Made by a program: the position numbers and the translations under genes. The notes under the pieces were generated by a model that saw only the letters and a list, made by a program, of their open reading frames with translations, searched no databases and was not told where the DNA came from. Of a stretch of 22,114 nt of DNA, positions 1 to 6,970 are shown piece after piece. The stretch is taken from the NCBI GenBank assembly GCA_002417905.1, contig DIDB01000203.1, positions 1 through 22,114 on the forward strand, read 5' to 3'. Every line of letters begins with the position of its first letter. The stretch's first letter is position 1. This stretch comes from Pseudomonadaceae bacterium UBA5811. Lineage in GTDB: Bacteria > Pseudomonadota > Gammaproteobacteria > Pseudomonadales > Pseudomonadaceae.

Positions 1-356
1 CAAAAACCATGGATGGTGAAGATGGCCGCTTCATCAAAGCCGTGCACAGCCAGCAGCACCCGGCGGTGAGAGGCCTCATCAGAAAAGCGGGCCTGCAGGC
101 CGGCAAGGAAAGCGTCGTCTGACGGCTGGCCCTGGTAAACCGCCAGCAGGGCTGCCAGCCGGGCGCGGATCCGCTCCCGCAGCTCGGCGGTGGCGGCCGT
201 GGTGTAGGTCACCACCAGAATCTGCCCGACCGTCAGCTGGCGCTCCAGCAGCAGCCGGGCATAGAGTGCCGTCAGTGTCCAGGTCTTGCCGGTACCGGCA
301 CTGGCCTCGATCAGTGAACGGCCAGCAAAGGAGTCATCCAGCAGATCAAGCGCCAT
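1..356 (-). CDS. recB: Exodeoxyribonuclease V beta subunit, N-terminal part (partial, runs off left edge)
   Basis: The minus-strand frame from the ATG at 356-354 gives about 118 residues that match the start of RecB, the helicase-nuclease subunit of RecBCD that processes double-strand ends for recombination. Visible are the Walker A motif ASAGTGKT (about residues 18-25), the RecB-type segment VVTYTTAATAELRERI, and DEAAIFTIHGF near the window edge, which is the UvrD/Rep-type motif containing FTIHGF. A GGAG about 11 bases before the ATG supports the start. The gene lies 70 bp downstream of ldhA on the same strand, so recC is not its immediate upstream neighbour as it is in many genomes. The rest of the protein is outside the window. 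AddA, its functional relative, is less likely because the motif spacing follows RecB. Confidence 0.88.
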   Translation of the reverse strand, partial: MALDLLDDSFAGRSLIEASAGTGKTWTLTALYARLLLERQLTVGQILVVTYTTAATAELRERIRARLAALLAVYQGQPSDDAFLAGLQARFSDEASHRRVLLAVHGFDEAAIFTIHGF

Positions 357-426
357 GCCCCGGTCCTGTCTCCAAAAGGCCCTGTATACCCTGGCCGTCC
401 GGACGCTGCCAGCCTGTAGCCATCCC

Positions 427-1434
427 TCAGCTTTTGATGGGCAGGATATTGCCGCAGTCGCGGCCCGAGGCAAAACAGTCGAGGTTGTGGAACGTCACGC
501 TGGCAATCTCGCGCATCGCCTCAATGGTGAAAAAGCCCTGGTGGCCCGTGATGATGACATTGGGGAAGGTGGTCAGGCGCAGGAACACCTCGTCCTCAAT
601 CATGTTCGCCGAGCAGTCATGGTAGAACAGCTGGCTTTCCTGCTCGTACACATCGATGGCCAGAGCCCTGAGCCGCCGCGATTTGAGGGCACCAATCACG
701 GCCGAGGTATCAATCAGGGCGCCCCGGGACGTATTGACCAGCATCGCCCCATCTTTCATGCACATCAGGGTGTCGGCGTTGATCATGTGCCGCGAAGCAT
801 CCGTCAGCGGGCAGTGCAGGCTGACCACATCCGACTCGGCCAGCAGGGTATCCAGTGGCACATACTGGCCCATGGCAGCAAATTCCGGCTGCTCCAGCGG
901 ATCATGCCCCAGCAGGCGGCAGCCAAAGCCCCGGAAGATCCGGGCAGTAGCCATGCCGATCCGCCCGGTACCAATCAGGCCGATGGTTTTGCCATGCAGG
1001 TTGAAGCCCAGCAGGCCATCCAGCATGAAATTGCCTTCCCGCACCCGGTTGTAGGCCTGATGGATATGCCGGTTCAGGGTCATCACCAGGGCAATGGTGT
1101 GTTCAGCCACCGCTTCCGGCGAGTAGGCCGGCACCCGGGCCACAAAAAAGCCCAGCCGCTGGGCCTCTTTCAGGTCAATGTTGTTGAAACCGGCACAGCG
1201 CAGCAGGATGGCCCGGACGCCACAGGCTTTCAGCTGCTGCAGGACAGCAGCATCCAGCTGGTCATTCACAAAGACGCAGATGACGTCGCAATCCTGGGCC
1301 AGGGAAGCGGTACCCGCCGCCAGCGAGGCGGTCTGATAGACCAGTTCGAAGCCCCGTGAGGCGTAGTCCCGCGCCAGGGCTTCATCGAAAAAATGCCTGT
1401 CATAGGACTGGGCACTGAATACGGCAATCTTCAT
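427..1434 (-). CDS. ldhA: D-lactate dehydrogenase (fermentative, NAD-dependent)
   Basis: This 335-residue cytosolic enzyme reduces pyruvate to D-lactate with NADH; E. coli LdhA has 329 residues. It has the 2-hydroxyacid dehydrogenase layout: an N-terminal catalytic half, the nucleotide-binding glycine motif GTGRIG (residues 155-160), the substrate arginine in TSRG (R237), the glutamate in the VYEQES segment (E264) and the catalytic histidine in TGHQG (H298). The segment around LRCAGFNNIDL is typical of LdhA rather than glycerate or formate dehydrogenases. An AGGAG lies about 7 bases before the ATG. It is followed on the same strand by recB after 70 bp. The enzyme implies a capacity for mixed-acid or lactate fermentation, in line with the anaerobic functions further along the window. 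Confidence 0.93.
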   Translation of the reverse strand: MKIAVFSAQSYDRHFFDEALARDYASRGFELVYQTASLAAGTASLAQDCDVICVFVNDQLDAAVLQQLKACGVRAILLRCAGFNNIDLKEAQRLGFFVARVPAYSPEAVAEHTIALVMTLNRHIHQAYNRVREGNFMLDGLLGFNLHGKTIGLIGTGRIGMATARIFRGFGCRLLGHDPLEQPEFAAMGQYVPLDTLLAESDVVSLHCPLTDASRHMINADTLMCMKDGAMLVNTSRGALIDTSAVIGALKSRRLRALAIDVYEQESQLFYHDCSANMIEDEVFLRLTTFPNVIITGHQGFFTIEAMREIASVTFHNLDCFASGRDCGNILPIKS

Positions 1435-1678
1435 GCAATGCTCCTGAAATCAGAGACCAAACAAGGGTTCTGGCAGGCCAGCGGCCCGCCCGGACAGCCT
1501 CAGTCTAGAGCATGGACGGAAAAGGACCGCCTGGCAGCCTGCCAGGCCACCAGACTGGCAGGCCGTGTTTGCAAAATATGTTGCCCCGTTCAGGCATAAT
1601 TGCGGCGCTCCTCCAGAGCAGCGGCTGCCAGCCCCGGCAGGGCAGCGGACTATCCATTACCAGAGGCGGGAAAGCGGA

Positions 1679-2296
1679 ATGCAGTATCTGGACCAGTACG
1701 TTGAGGCGCTGAAGTTCCTTACCAGATTCAATGACAGTTACCGGAAACAGGAACCGGATTTTCAGGCCATCCGCAACGAACTGCTGGAGCTCCAGGGCGA
1801 CCGGCGCCGGGATACCTATATCAAGGTGGCCCGGCTGATCCAGGATCTGGTCGCCGACTATGCGCGCGGCATTCCGGCAGAACACCGCAGCAGCCGGCCC
1901 CATGCCCTGCTGCTGGGCTTCTGGGAAACCTTCCAGCAGAACGGTTTTGGCAAAACGTTTGCGCTGAACATCACGGCCGGCAACCTGTTTTTCCGGGGCG
2001 AACCCATATACCAGCAAAGCAAGACCGGCCTGAAAAAACGCCTCAGCCAGGGTGCCCACCCGGACCTGCCAGCAGGCGTCCACGTCTGGCTGACCCTGGA
2101 GGACATGACGGTGATTGACCCCACCCTGCTGGGCGATCTGGAACAGCGCGGCCTGCTGAAGGCCAGCGACTATTCCGCCAATGGCATCCTGGTCTGGCGT
2201 GATGAGCAGCCCGGCGACTTCCGCTATGAGCCGCTGCTGGTTGACAATGATTTTGCCTGGCGGATTGATGACCTGACCGAAGTCAGTGCCCCCTGA
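1679..2296 (+). CDS. Conserved hypothetical protein, soluble, 205 aa
   Basis: I do not recognise this family. The frame is open further upstream to 1565, but the ATG at 1679 is chosen because a GAGGCGGG purine run sits just before it and because the upstream residues look like read-through of noncoding DNA. The 205-residue product is hydrophilic, with no signal peptide and no membrane segment. It is rich in aromatic and charged residues, for example the FWETFQQNGFGKTF and VHVWLTLEDMTVIDPT regions, and has a balanced, protein-like composition. It stands alone: ldhA diverges on its left and a long gene-free stretch follows. No function can be assigned from the sequence. Confidence 0.72.
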   Translation: MQYLDQYVEALKFLTRFNDSYRKQEPDFQAIRNELLELQGDRRRDTYIKVARLIQDLVADYARGIPAEHRSSRPHALLLGFWETFQQNGFGKTFALNITAGNLFFRGEPIYQQSKTGLKKRLSQGAHPDLPAGVHVWLTLEDMTVIDPTLLGDLEQRGLLKASDYSANGILVWRDEQPGDFRYEPLLVDNDFAWRIDDLTEVSAP

Positions 2297-2684
2297 AGAC
2301 ACCCGCCCGGCCTGCCAGTATCAGCCAAGGAGCATGCGGCCCTGCCGGCACAGGGCATAAAGCATGCAAATCTGGCCTGCCAGCGGCACTGGCGAAGAAT
2401 CTGGCCGGCAGACATTACAGGCCCGGCGGATACCCTCGCCCTGACCATATCGTTTCCGCAGGCGGCTGGCCCGCGCCCCGTCACCCGAAATACCAGGGGC
2501 ACCGTGTCACAGCCCCGTGCAGGAAGGCCTGACCGACACCGGGCCGGCATCACCGCGTCCTGATACCCCAAACAGGCGCCCGTGTTGCAGCGCAGGCCCA
2601 GCCACATCCGATAGCCCTTTCCAGCCAGATTCATGGCCCTGACCGCTTGCCGGGTGTTTCTGCAAAAGCATGAAACATTCGGCA

Positions 2685-2699
2685 TGAAAATCATTTACA
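2685..2699 (+). promoter_or_regulatory. Fur-box-like operator upstream of feoABC
   Basis: The sequence TGAAAATCATTTACA matches the 7-1-7 Fur inverted repeat TGATAATNATTATCA at all but three positions. It overlaps a good -10 candidate, TACAAT at 2696-2701, where a repressor would block RNA polymerase. Ferrous uptake operons are classic Fur targets, which fits. It lies about 245 bp before feoA, which would give a long leader, so a second promoter closer to feoA is possible. Confidence 0.5.
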
Positions 2700-2885
2700 A
2701 TAAGCTGGGTAGGCAAAGCGGCCGGTTTCATGATCCGTATCCGTCCGCGACCCGGAAAATCCCTCATGCTTGCCAGAGCCAGATCAAAGGCTCCGGGATA
2801 TTCAGCCTGCTGCCGGCACCCGCCATGCCCCGTCTGGCGGTCCGGCAACACCGTTAAAAACAGATGAGTTTGCTGCAGGGCGCAT

Positions 2886-2897
2886 TTATTGCAATAA
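2886..2897. promoter_or_regulatory. Perfect 12-bp palindrome 46 bp upstream of feoA
   Basis: TTATTGCAATAA is perfectly self-complementary and unusually AT-rich for its surroundings. Together with flanking bases it resembles an FNR site (TTTAT-N4-ATAAG against TTGAT-N4-ATCAA), but it lacks the key G and C of the half-sites. A weak -35 (TTGCTG at 2870-2875) lies just upstream. It could be an operator for anaerobic control of feo, or chance. Confidence 0.25.
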
Positions 2898-2943
2898 GGC
2901 CAGCCGGTACCACCCCGGCAACCCGTCCAGAGAGGAACAGCCA

Positions 2944-3165
2944 ATGTTGAAAGATCTGTCGGTAGGAGATCGGGCCCGCGTTGTCGGCTTTACGGAAAAA
3001 AGCGCATACCGGCGCAAGCTGCTGTCCATGGGCCTGACCCCGGGGGTCGAAATCAGTGTGACCCGGGTCGCCCCGATGGGAGACCCCATTGAGATCCGGG
3101 TCCGCGGTTTTGCCCTTTCCCTGCGCAAAAATGAGGCTGAAGCACTCAGCGTGGAGCGGGTCTGA
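2944..3165 (+). CDS. feoA: Ferrous iron transport protein A (FeoA, SH3-like)
   Basis: This 73-residue cytosolic protein is the small SH3-fold partner of FeoB. The open frame extends upstream to 2770, but the ATG at 2944 is right: it has a GAGAGGAA Shine-Dalgarno sequence and begins exactly where FeoA homology begins (LKDLSVGDRARVVGF). The family hallmarks are present: the GxxxxRRKLLSMGLTPG core, the VTRVAPMGDPIEIRVRG strand region and the ALSLRKNEA turn near the end. Its TGA overlaps the ATG of feoB by one base (TGATG), so the two are translationally coupled. FeoA is thought to modulate the FeoB G-protein or its assembly. Confidence 0.95.
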   Translation: MLKDLSVGDRARVVGFTEKSAYRRKLLSMGLTPGVEISVTRVAPMGDPIEIRVRGFALSLRKNEAEALSVERV

Positions 3166-5447
3166 TGGAGCAGCGGCAGATCATTGGCCTTGTCGGCAAT
3201 CCCAACTGCGGCAAAACCACCCTGTTCAACGGCCTGACCGGCTCCCGGCAACGGGTCGGCAACTGGCCCGGGGTGACGGTAGAACGCAAGAGCGGTGAAT
3301 ACCTGTTCAATGGCCGGCGGGTTGAGGTGGTTGACCTGCCCGGCACGTATTCGCTGGATGTGGAAAACGCGGATGTCTCACTGGATGAAAAGGTGGCCCG
3401 CGACTATGTCCATGAAGACAGCGCCAGCCTGATCGTCAACATCGTGGATGCCTCCAATCTGGAGCGCAACCTGTACCTGACCACCCAGCTCTGCGAAATG
3501 CGGGTTCCCCTGCTGGTGGTACTGAATATGGTGGATGTGGCCGAAAACCAGGGACTGAGCGTCGATGCCAGCCAGATCGCTGCCTGGCTGGGCTGCCCGG
3601 TGGTCCCCATGGTGGCCTCGGAAAATCGCGGACTGGAAGGATTGCGTGAGGCCATCCAGCAGGCCCTGGACCACCCGGTACGGCCCGGCCTGCAGATCCA
3701 CTATCCGGATGTTCTGGAAACAGCCATCAGTACACTGGCCCCCCTGCTGCCCCAGGATCACGGCCTGTCCTCCCGCTGGCTGGCCCTGCGCCTGCTGGAA
3801 GATGACGATCTGGCCGGACAGCTGGCTTCGCCAGAGGCCCGGGAGCTGGCCGGACAGCTGAAAAGCCGGGTAGGCGACGATCTGGATATCATGCTGGCTG
3901 AAGCCCGCTACAACAGCGCCCACCAGATCACCAGCGAAGCGATTACCCGGGGCAGCAGCCTGTCCAGCGACATCACCGCCTGGCTGGACCGGATTGTCCT
4001 GAACCGTGTTCTGGGCATTCCGATTTTCTTCCTGATGATGTACCTGATGTTCATGTTCACCATCAACATCGGCGGCTCCTTCATCGACTTCTTTGACCTG
4101 GCGGCTGGCGCCCTGCTGGTGGATGGCATGAGCCACTGGCTGTCAGGTATCGGCTGTCCGGAATGGCTGACCGTCCTGCTGTCCAGCGGGGTGGGAGGTG
4201 GTATCCAGGTTGTCCTGACCTTTGTGCCGGTAATCGGCTTCCTCTACCTGTTCCTCTCCTTCCTTGAGGACTCCGGCTATATGGCCCGGGCGGCCTTTGT
4301 CATGGACCGCTTCATGCGCAGCATCGGCCTGCCCGGCAAATCCTTTGTGCCGCTGATTGTCGGTTTTGGCTGCAACGTCCCGGCCATCATGGCTACCCGG
4401 ACCCTGGAACACCGCCGCGACCGACTGATGGTGACCGCCATGGCCCCCTTTATGTCCTGCGGTGCACGGCTGCCGGTCTATGTCCTGTTCGTGGCCGCCT
4501 TCTTCCCGGCAAATGGACAGAACATCATCTTTGTCCTGTACCTGACCGGCATCCTGGTGGCCGTCCTCACCGGACTGGTACTGAAACACACCCTGCTCAA
4601 GGGGGACTCCACACCCTTCATCATGGAGCTGCCGCTTTATCACATGCCCACCCTGAAGGCCATGCTCCTGCATACCTGGTCGCGGCTGCGCGGCTTCGTA
4701 TTCCGGGCTGGCGCGGTCATCGTACCCATGGTGCTGGTTCTCAATGTGCTGGGTTCTATCGGCACCGATGGCTCCTTTGGCCATGAAAACACCGAAAAAT
4801 CCATTCTGGCGGCCACCGGCCGCACTCTGGCCCCCGTGTTCTCGCCCCTGGGGCTGAATGCCGAGAACTGGCCGGCGACGGTAGGGATCTTTACCGGGGT
4901 TCTGGCCAAGGAAGTGGTGGTGGGCACTCTGAACGCCACCTACAGTGCCATGGCCGATGCCAGTGAGCCTGAAGAAGACAAGGCCAGCTTCAACCTGAAA
5001 GAGGCCCTGCTGGAAGCACTGGCCACCATCCCGGCCAACCTGGGAGATGCGCTGGGCCACTGGGCTGACCCGCTGGGACTGGGTGACAGTGACCAGGACG
5101 CACTGGACGGCGAGGTTTCCAGCGGAACCTTTGGCAGCATGGCCAGCCATTTTGACGGGCCGGCCGGCGCTTTTGCCTATCTGCTGTTTATCCTGCTGTA
5201 TTTCCCCTGCACCGCAGCCACCGCCGCCATCTTCCAGGAAGCCGGAGCCCGCTGGAGCGCATTTGTAGCGCTCTGGACCACCGGGTTGGCCTACTGCCTG
5301 TCCACGCTCTATTACCAGATAGCCACCTGGGGAAAACATCCGCAGGGCTCAATGTTCTGGACCAGCCTGATGGGCGGCGGCTTCCTGCTGGCCTATGCCC
5401 TGCTCTGGCTTAACGGCCGGCGTCAGGAACAGCAGAGTCTGGCCTGA
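3165..5447 (+). CDS. feoB: Ferrous iron transporter FeoB
   Basis: This 760-residue inner-membrane protein imports Fe(II), the main iron source under anoxic or acidic conditions. The N-terminal G-domain is complete: G1 GNPNCGKT (residues 11-18), the G2 threonine in GVTVE (T38), G3 DLPG (57-60), G4 NMVD (121-124), and a G5-like SEN near residue 152. A helical linker follows, and from about residue 285 come the gate and core membrane regions with the conserved GCNVPAIMATRTL and FMSCGARLPVY segments. The length is normal for the family (E. coli 773). A short acidic stretch (DASEPEEDK) sits in the late soluble loop. It starts inside the feoA stop codon and is followed 15 bp later by feoC. Confidence 0.97.
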   Translation: MEQRQIIGLVGNPNCGKTTLFNGLTGSRQRVGNWPGVTVERKSGEYLFNGRRVEVVDLPGTYSLDVENADVSLDEKVARDYVHEDSASLIVNIVDASNLERNLYLTTQLCEMRVPLLVVLNMVDVAENQGLSVDASQIAAWLGCPVVPMVASENRGLEGLREAIQQALDHPVRPGLQIHYPDVLETAISTLAPLLPQDHGLSSRWLALRLLEDDDLAGQLASPEARELAGQLKSRVGDDLDIMLAEARYNSAHQITSEAITRGSSLSSDITAWLDRIVLNRVLGIPIFFLMMYLMFMFTINIGGSFIDFFDLAAGALLVDGMSHWLSGIGCPEWLTVLLSSGVGGGIQVVLTFVPVIGFLYLFLSFLEDSGYMARAAFVMDRFMRSIGLPGKSFVPLIVGFGCNVPAIMATRTLEHRRDRLMVTAMAPFMSCGARLPVYVLFVAAFFPANGQNIIFVLYLTGILVAVLTGLVLKHTLLKGDSTPFIMELPLYHMPTLKAMLLHTWSRLRGFVFRAGAVIVPMVLVLNVLGSIGTDGSFGHENTEKSILAATGRTLAPVFSPLGLNAENWPATVGIFTGVLAKEVVVGTLNATYSAMADASEPEEDKASFNLKEALLEALATIPANLGDALGHWADPLGLGDSDQDALDGEVSSGTFGSMASHFDGPAGAFAYLLFILLYFPCTAATAAIFQEAGARWSAFVALWTTGLAYCLSTLYYQIATWGKHPQGSMFWTSLMGGGFLLAYALLWLNGRRQEQQSLA

Positions 5448-5462
5448 AGGAGACTACCGGAC

Positions 5463-5711
5463 ATGCTCACAACCCTGACGGAATACCTGGCCCAGCACCG
5501 GCGTGCCAGCCTCACCGAGCTGGCCCGCGCGGTAAACAGCACGCCAGAGGCCGTGGAAGGCATGCTGGCCCTGCTGGAGCGCAAGGGCCGGGTCCGCCGC
5601 CTGCCGGCGGGCTCCAGCTGCGAGCGGCCCTGCTGCAGCTGCGATCCGGCAGCCCAGACGCTTTATGAATGGTGCGGCAATCTGATCACCACAGATCGCC
5701 AGCAGCCCTGA
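5463..5711 (+). CDS. feoC: FeoC-like winged-helix Fe-S protein
   Basis: This 82-residue cytosolic protein is the third member of the feo operon. Residues 1-48 form a winged-helix-like fold (LTELARAVNSTPEAVEGMLALL, then the basic KGRVRRL wing). A cysteine cluster follows: C53, C57, C58, C60 and C71. FeoC proteins in enterobacteria bind an oxygen-sensitive [4Fe-4S] cluster through such cysteines and affect FeoB stability; here the CxxxCCxC packing is slightly tighter than in E. coli or Klebsiella. It has an AGGAG 8 bases before its ATG. It may be a regulator or a FeoB protector; the sequence does not decide. Confidence 0.88.
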   Translation: MLTTLTEYLAQHRRASLTELARAVNSTPEAVEGMLALLERKGRVRRLPAGSSCERPCCSCDPAAQTLYEWCGNLITTDRQQP

Positions 5712-5750
5712 GCAGCCTGGTCCACGGCAAAACCCGGCCAGAGCAGCCCG

Positions 5751-5838
5751 GAGATTTTTCTTCCCCCGGAAACGCTCGGGCCCGTGTTTCACCCTGATCA
5801 GGTGACACACAGGCCCGGGAGAAGAACGGGGAAATCTC
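5751..5838. repeat. Long imperfect inverted repeat between convergent genes
   Basis: The inner hairpin spans 5777-5817: 15 of 17 positions pair (arms starting CGGGCC and ending GGCCCG) around a seven-base loop CTGATCA. Outside it GAGATTT (5751-5757) is matched exactly by AAATCTC (5832-5838). No T-run follows on either strand. It lies between the convergent feoABC and the minus-strand gene at 5889, so a bidirectional transcription end or mRNA-stabilising stem is likely; a non-autonomous mobile repeat is the alternative. Confidence 0.6.
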
Positions 5839-5888
5839 AGGCATTCAGGCCGGAGAAAACCCGCTGGAGCACAGGCTGACCGCCCTGC

Positions 5889-6182
5889 TCAGATCTTGGT
5901 ATCCATGGCGGGCAACTCCTCCACTTCATACTCGATGCCACCAACGCGCCAGTACATGTAGTTATAGAACCAGCAGCTGGCCATCACGCAGCAGTAACCC
6001 ACCACAAAATAAATGGCCGGAAGCAGGAAAACCAGCCACAGGTTGGCCCGGTGCTCGGCCGGGATCAGCAGGGACATCACCATAAAGAACGGCATTGCAA
6101 AAATCACGGCCACAAAAGCCATGAGAATGGCAATAACCTTGCTGTTCTGATGCGGACTGAAATGTTTGATCTGTTGTTTCAC
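5889..6182 (-). CDS. Small two-TM membrane protein, unknown function
   Basis: I do not recognise this family. The frame is open from a TTG at 6209, but the GTG at 6182 is the better start because AGAAGG lies 9 bases before it. The 97-residue product begins with a basic, polar segment (VKQQIKHFSPHQNSK) and has two hydrophobic helices, roughly ILMAFVAVIFAMPFFMVMS and WLVFLLPAIYFVVGYCCVM, then an acidic tail ending EVEELPAMDTKI. It is predicted to be an inner-membrane protein. It is monocistronic and convergent to feoC. A promoter candidate precedes it. Confidence 0.75.
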   Translation of the reverse strand: MKQQIKHFSPHQNSKVIAILMAFVAVIFAMPFFMVMSLLIPAEHRANLWLVFLLPAIYFVVGYCCVMASCWFYNYMYWRVGGIEYEVEELPAMDTKI

Positions 6183-6208
6183 GTTGTTCTGCCTTCTACG
6201 AATACCCA

Positions 6209-6236
6209 ATTGTATGCGGGTTGCAGTCTATGCTAA
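6209..6236 (-). promoter_or_regulatory. Candidate sigma-70 promoter for the two-TM protein gene
   Basis: On the minus strand TTAGCA (6236-6231) and TACAAT (6214-6209) are separated by 16 bases. This puts transcription start some 20 bases before the chosen GTG, just ahead of the AGAAGG ribosome site. Confidence 0.4.
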
Positions 6237-6293
6237 TTGCGCCCGCCGAAACGGTTCCAGTCTAGACCAGAGCCCCTGCAGGCGGAAGCAGAT

Positions 6294-6331
6294 CTGGCTG
6301 AAAAAATGTGCCTTTGTTCGCACCCAGCCAG
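6294..6331 (-). terminator. Nested stem with T-run downstream of the DUF2501 gene
   Basis: CTGGCTG (6294-6300) and CAGCCAG (6325-6331) are perfect arms. Inside them, read on the minus strand, GTGC...GCAC forms a short stem followed by A and six Ts. The inner stem is only 4 bp, so intrinsic termination would be weak. It lies about 115 bp past the stop of the minus-strand gene at 6445. Confidence 0.3.
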
Positions 6332-6413
6332 GACAGATTGCCACCACGGCCACGCCCGCTGGAGTCTGCCACCAGCAGGCAGGCTGGATGGTGGCAACAC
6401 TCCGAACAGACAC

Positions 6414-6437
6414 TGCCGATGGAGCCCTCCATCCGGC
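6414..6437 (-). terminator. Hairpin just after the DUF2501 stop codon
   Basis: An almost perfect stem (GCCGATGGAG against CTCCATCCGGC, one bulged base) begins 8 bases after the stop codon of the minus-strand gene. No T-run follows, so it may protect the 3' end or act with the nested stem further on rather than end transcription by itself. Confidence 0.35.
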
Positions 6438-6444
6438 AATCCCG

Positions 6445-6885
6445 CTACTGACCGGCCCTGCAGTAGTTCAGCACTTTGGCACAGACGCCGGTCAGTTGCC
6501 TTGATCTGGTCAGGGTAGTCAGGTCAAGACGGCCCTCACTGGTCCCACCCAGCACCCCGCGCAGACCATCCTGGTAAAAAGTATTTTGCGAAAGGGCCTC
6601 CTCGCCTCCAGCCTGCCCGGTCAGCTGTTCAATCACCCCGCGCACACTGTTATCTCCGGTATAACCATTGCTGAGACAAAACTGCAGGATGCCCGCCAGG
6701 TTCTCTGCACCGGCCTCATCCAGCGCCGGAAGATCCAGAGCAGACGTCCCGGAGGCACCGCCCGTCCAGGCCGCAGCACCCAGCAGCCCGGCCGCCTCAT
6801 TCAGCCGGGATGCATCAACCGGAACAGCAGCGACGGCCAGCAGAACAGCGGGCAGAACAACCCTGGAAAAACGACTGGACATCAT
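6445..6885 (-). CDS. DUF2501 (YjjA-like) exported protein
   Basis: The frame is open from 7002, but the ATG pair at 6885 and 6882 begins a clear Sec signal peptide (basic MMSSRFSR, hydrophobic VVLPAVLLAVAAVPV, cleavage near VDA-S), and the longer form would run back into the divergent peptidase gene. The 146-residue precursor carries the DUF2501 pattern also seen in E. coli YjjA: AGILQFC, a variable middle, then NTFYQDGLRGVLGG and a C-terminal Cys pair near CAKVLNYC. The three cysteines of the mature part suggest a periplasmic disulfide. Function is unknown for the whole family. It is monocistronic and divergent from the carboxypeptidase, with 85 bp between the starts. Confidence 0.8.
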   Translation of the reverse strand: MMSSRFSRVVLPAVLLAVAAVPVDASRLNEAAGLLGAAAWTGGASGTSALDLPALDEAGAENLAGILQFCLSNGYTGDNSVRGVIEQLTGQAGGEEALSQNTFYQDGLRGVLGGTSEGRLDLTTLTRSRQLTGVCAKVLNYCRAGQ

Positions 6886-6970
6886 CTGTACCCGTGCCAA
6901 AAACCGATGTTTTACCAGACTGATCCACACATGCATGCTGACGTCTGACAATCTGAACGGAAAACCTGAC

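Larger units (their letters stand above)
2297..2943. other. Gene-free stretch of about 650 bp upstream of feoA
   Basis: No convincing coding region lies here. The overlapping minus-strand open frames (for example 2224-2694) are rich in Cys, Arg and Gly, lack a plausible start region and read like shadows of GC-rich noncoding DNA. The part I can interpret is the right half: a Fur-box-like sequence at 2685-2699 with a TACAAT element beside it, and a perfect 12-bp AT palindrome at 2886-2897. In the left half (2297-2640) I see nothing I can name. Confidence 0.6.

Noticed and set aside
286..1359. Plus-strand open frame of 357 codons
   Set aside because: Antisense to ldhA, rich in His, Gln and Gly as expected for a mirror frame, and it matches no family.
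2224..2694. Minus-strand open frame of 156 codons in the gap before feoA
   Set aside because: Cys/Arg/Gly-rich, no ribosome site, overlaps the end of the 205-aa gene, no recognisable domain.
4143..5339. Minus-strand open frame of 398 codons inside feoB
   Set aside because: Low-complexity Gly/Gln/His shadow of a clearly real FeoB.
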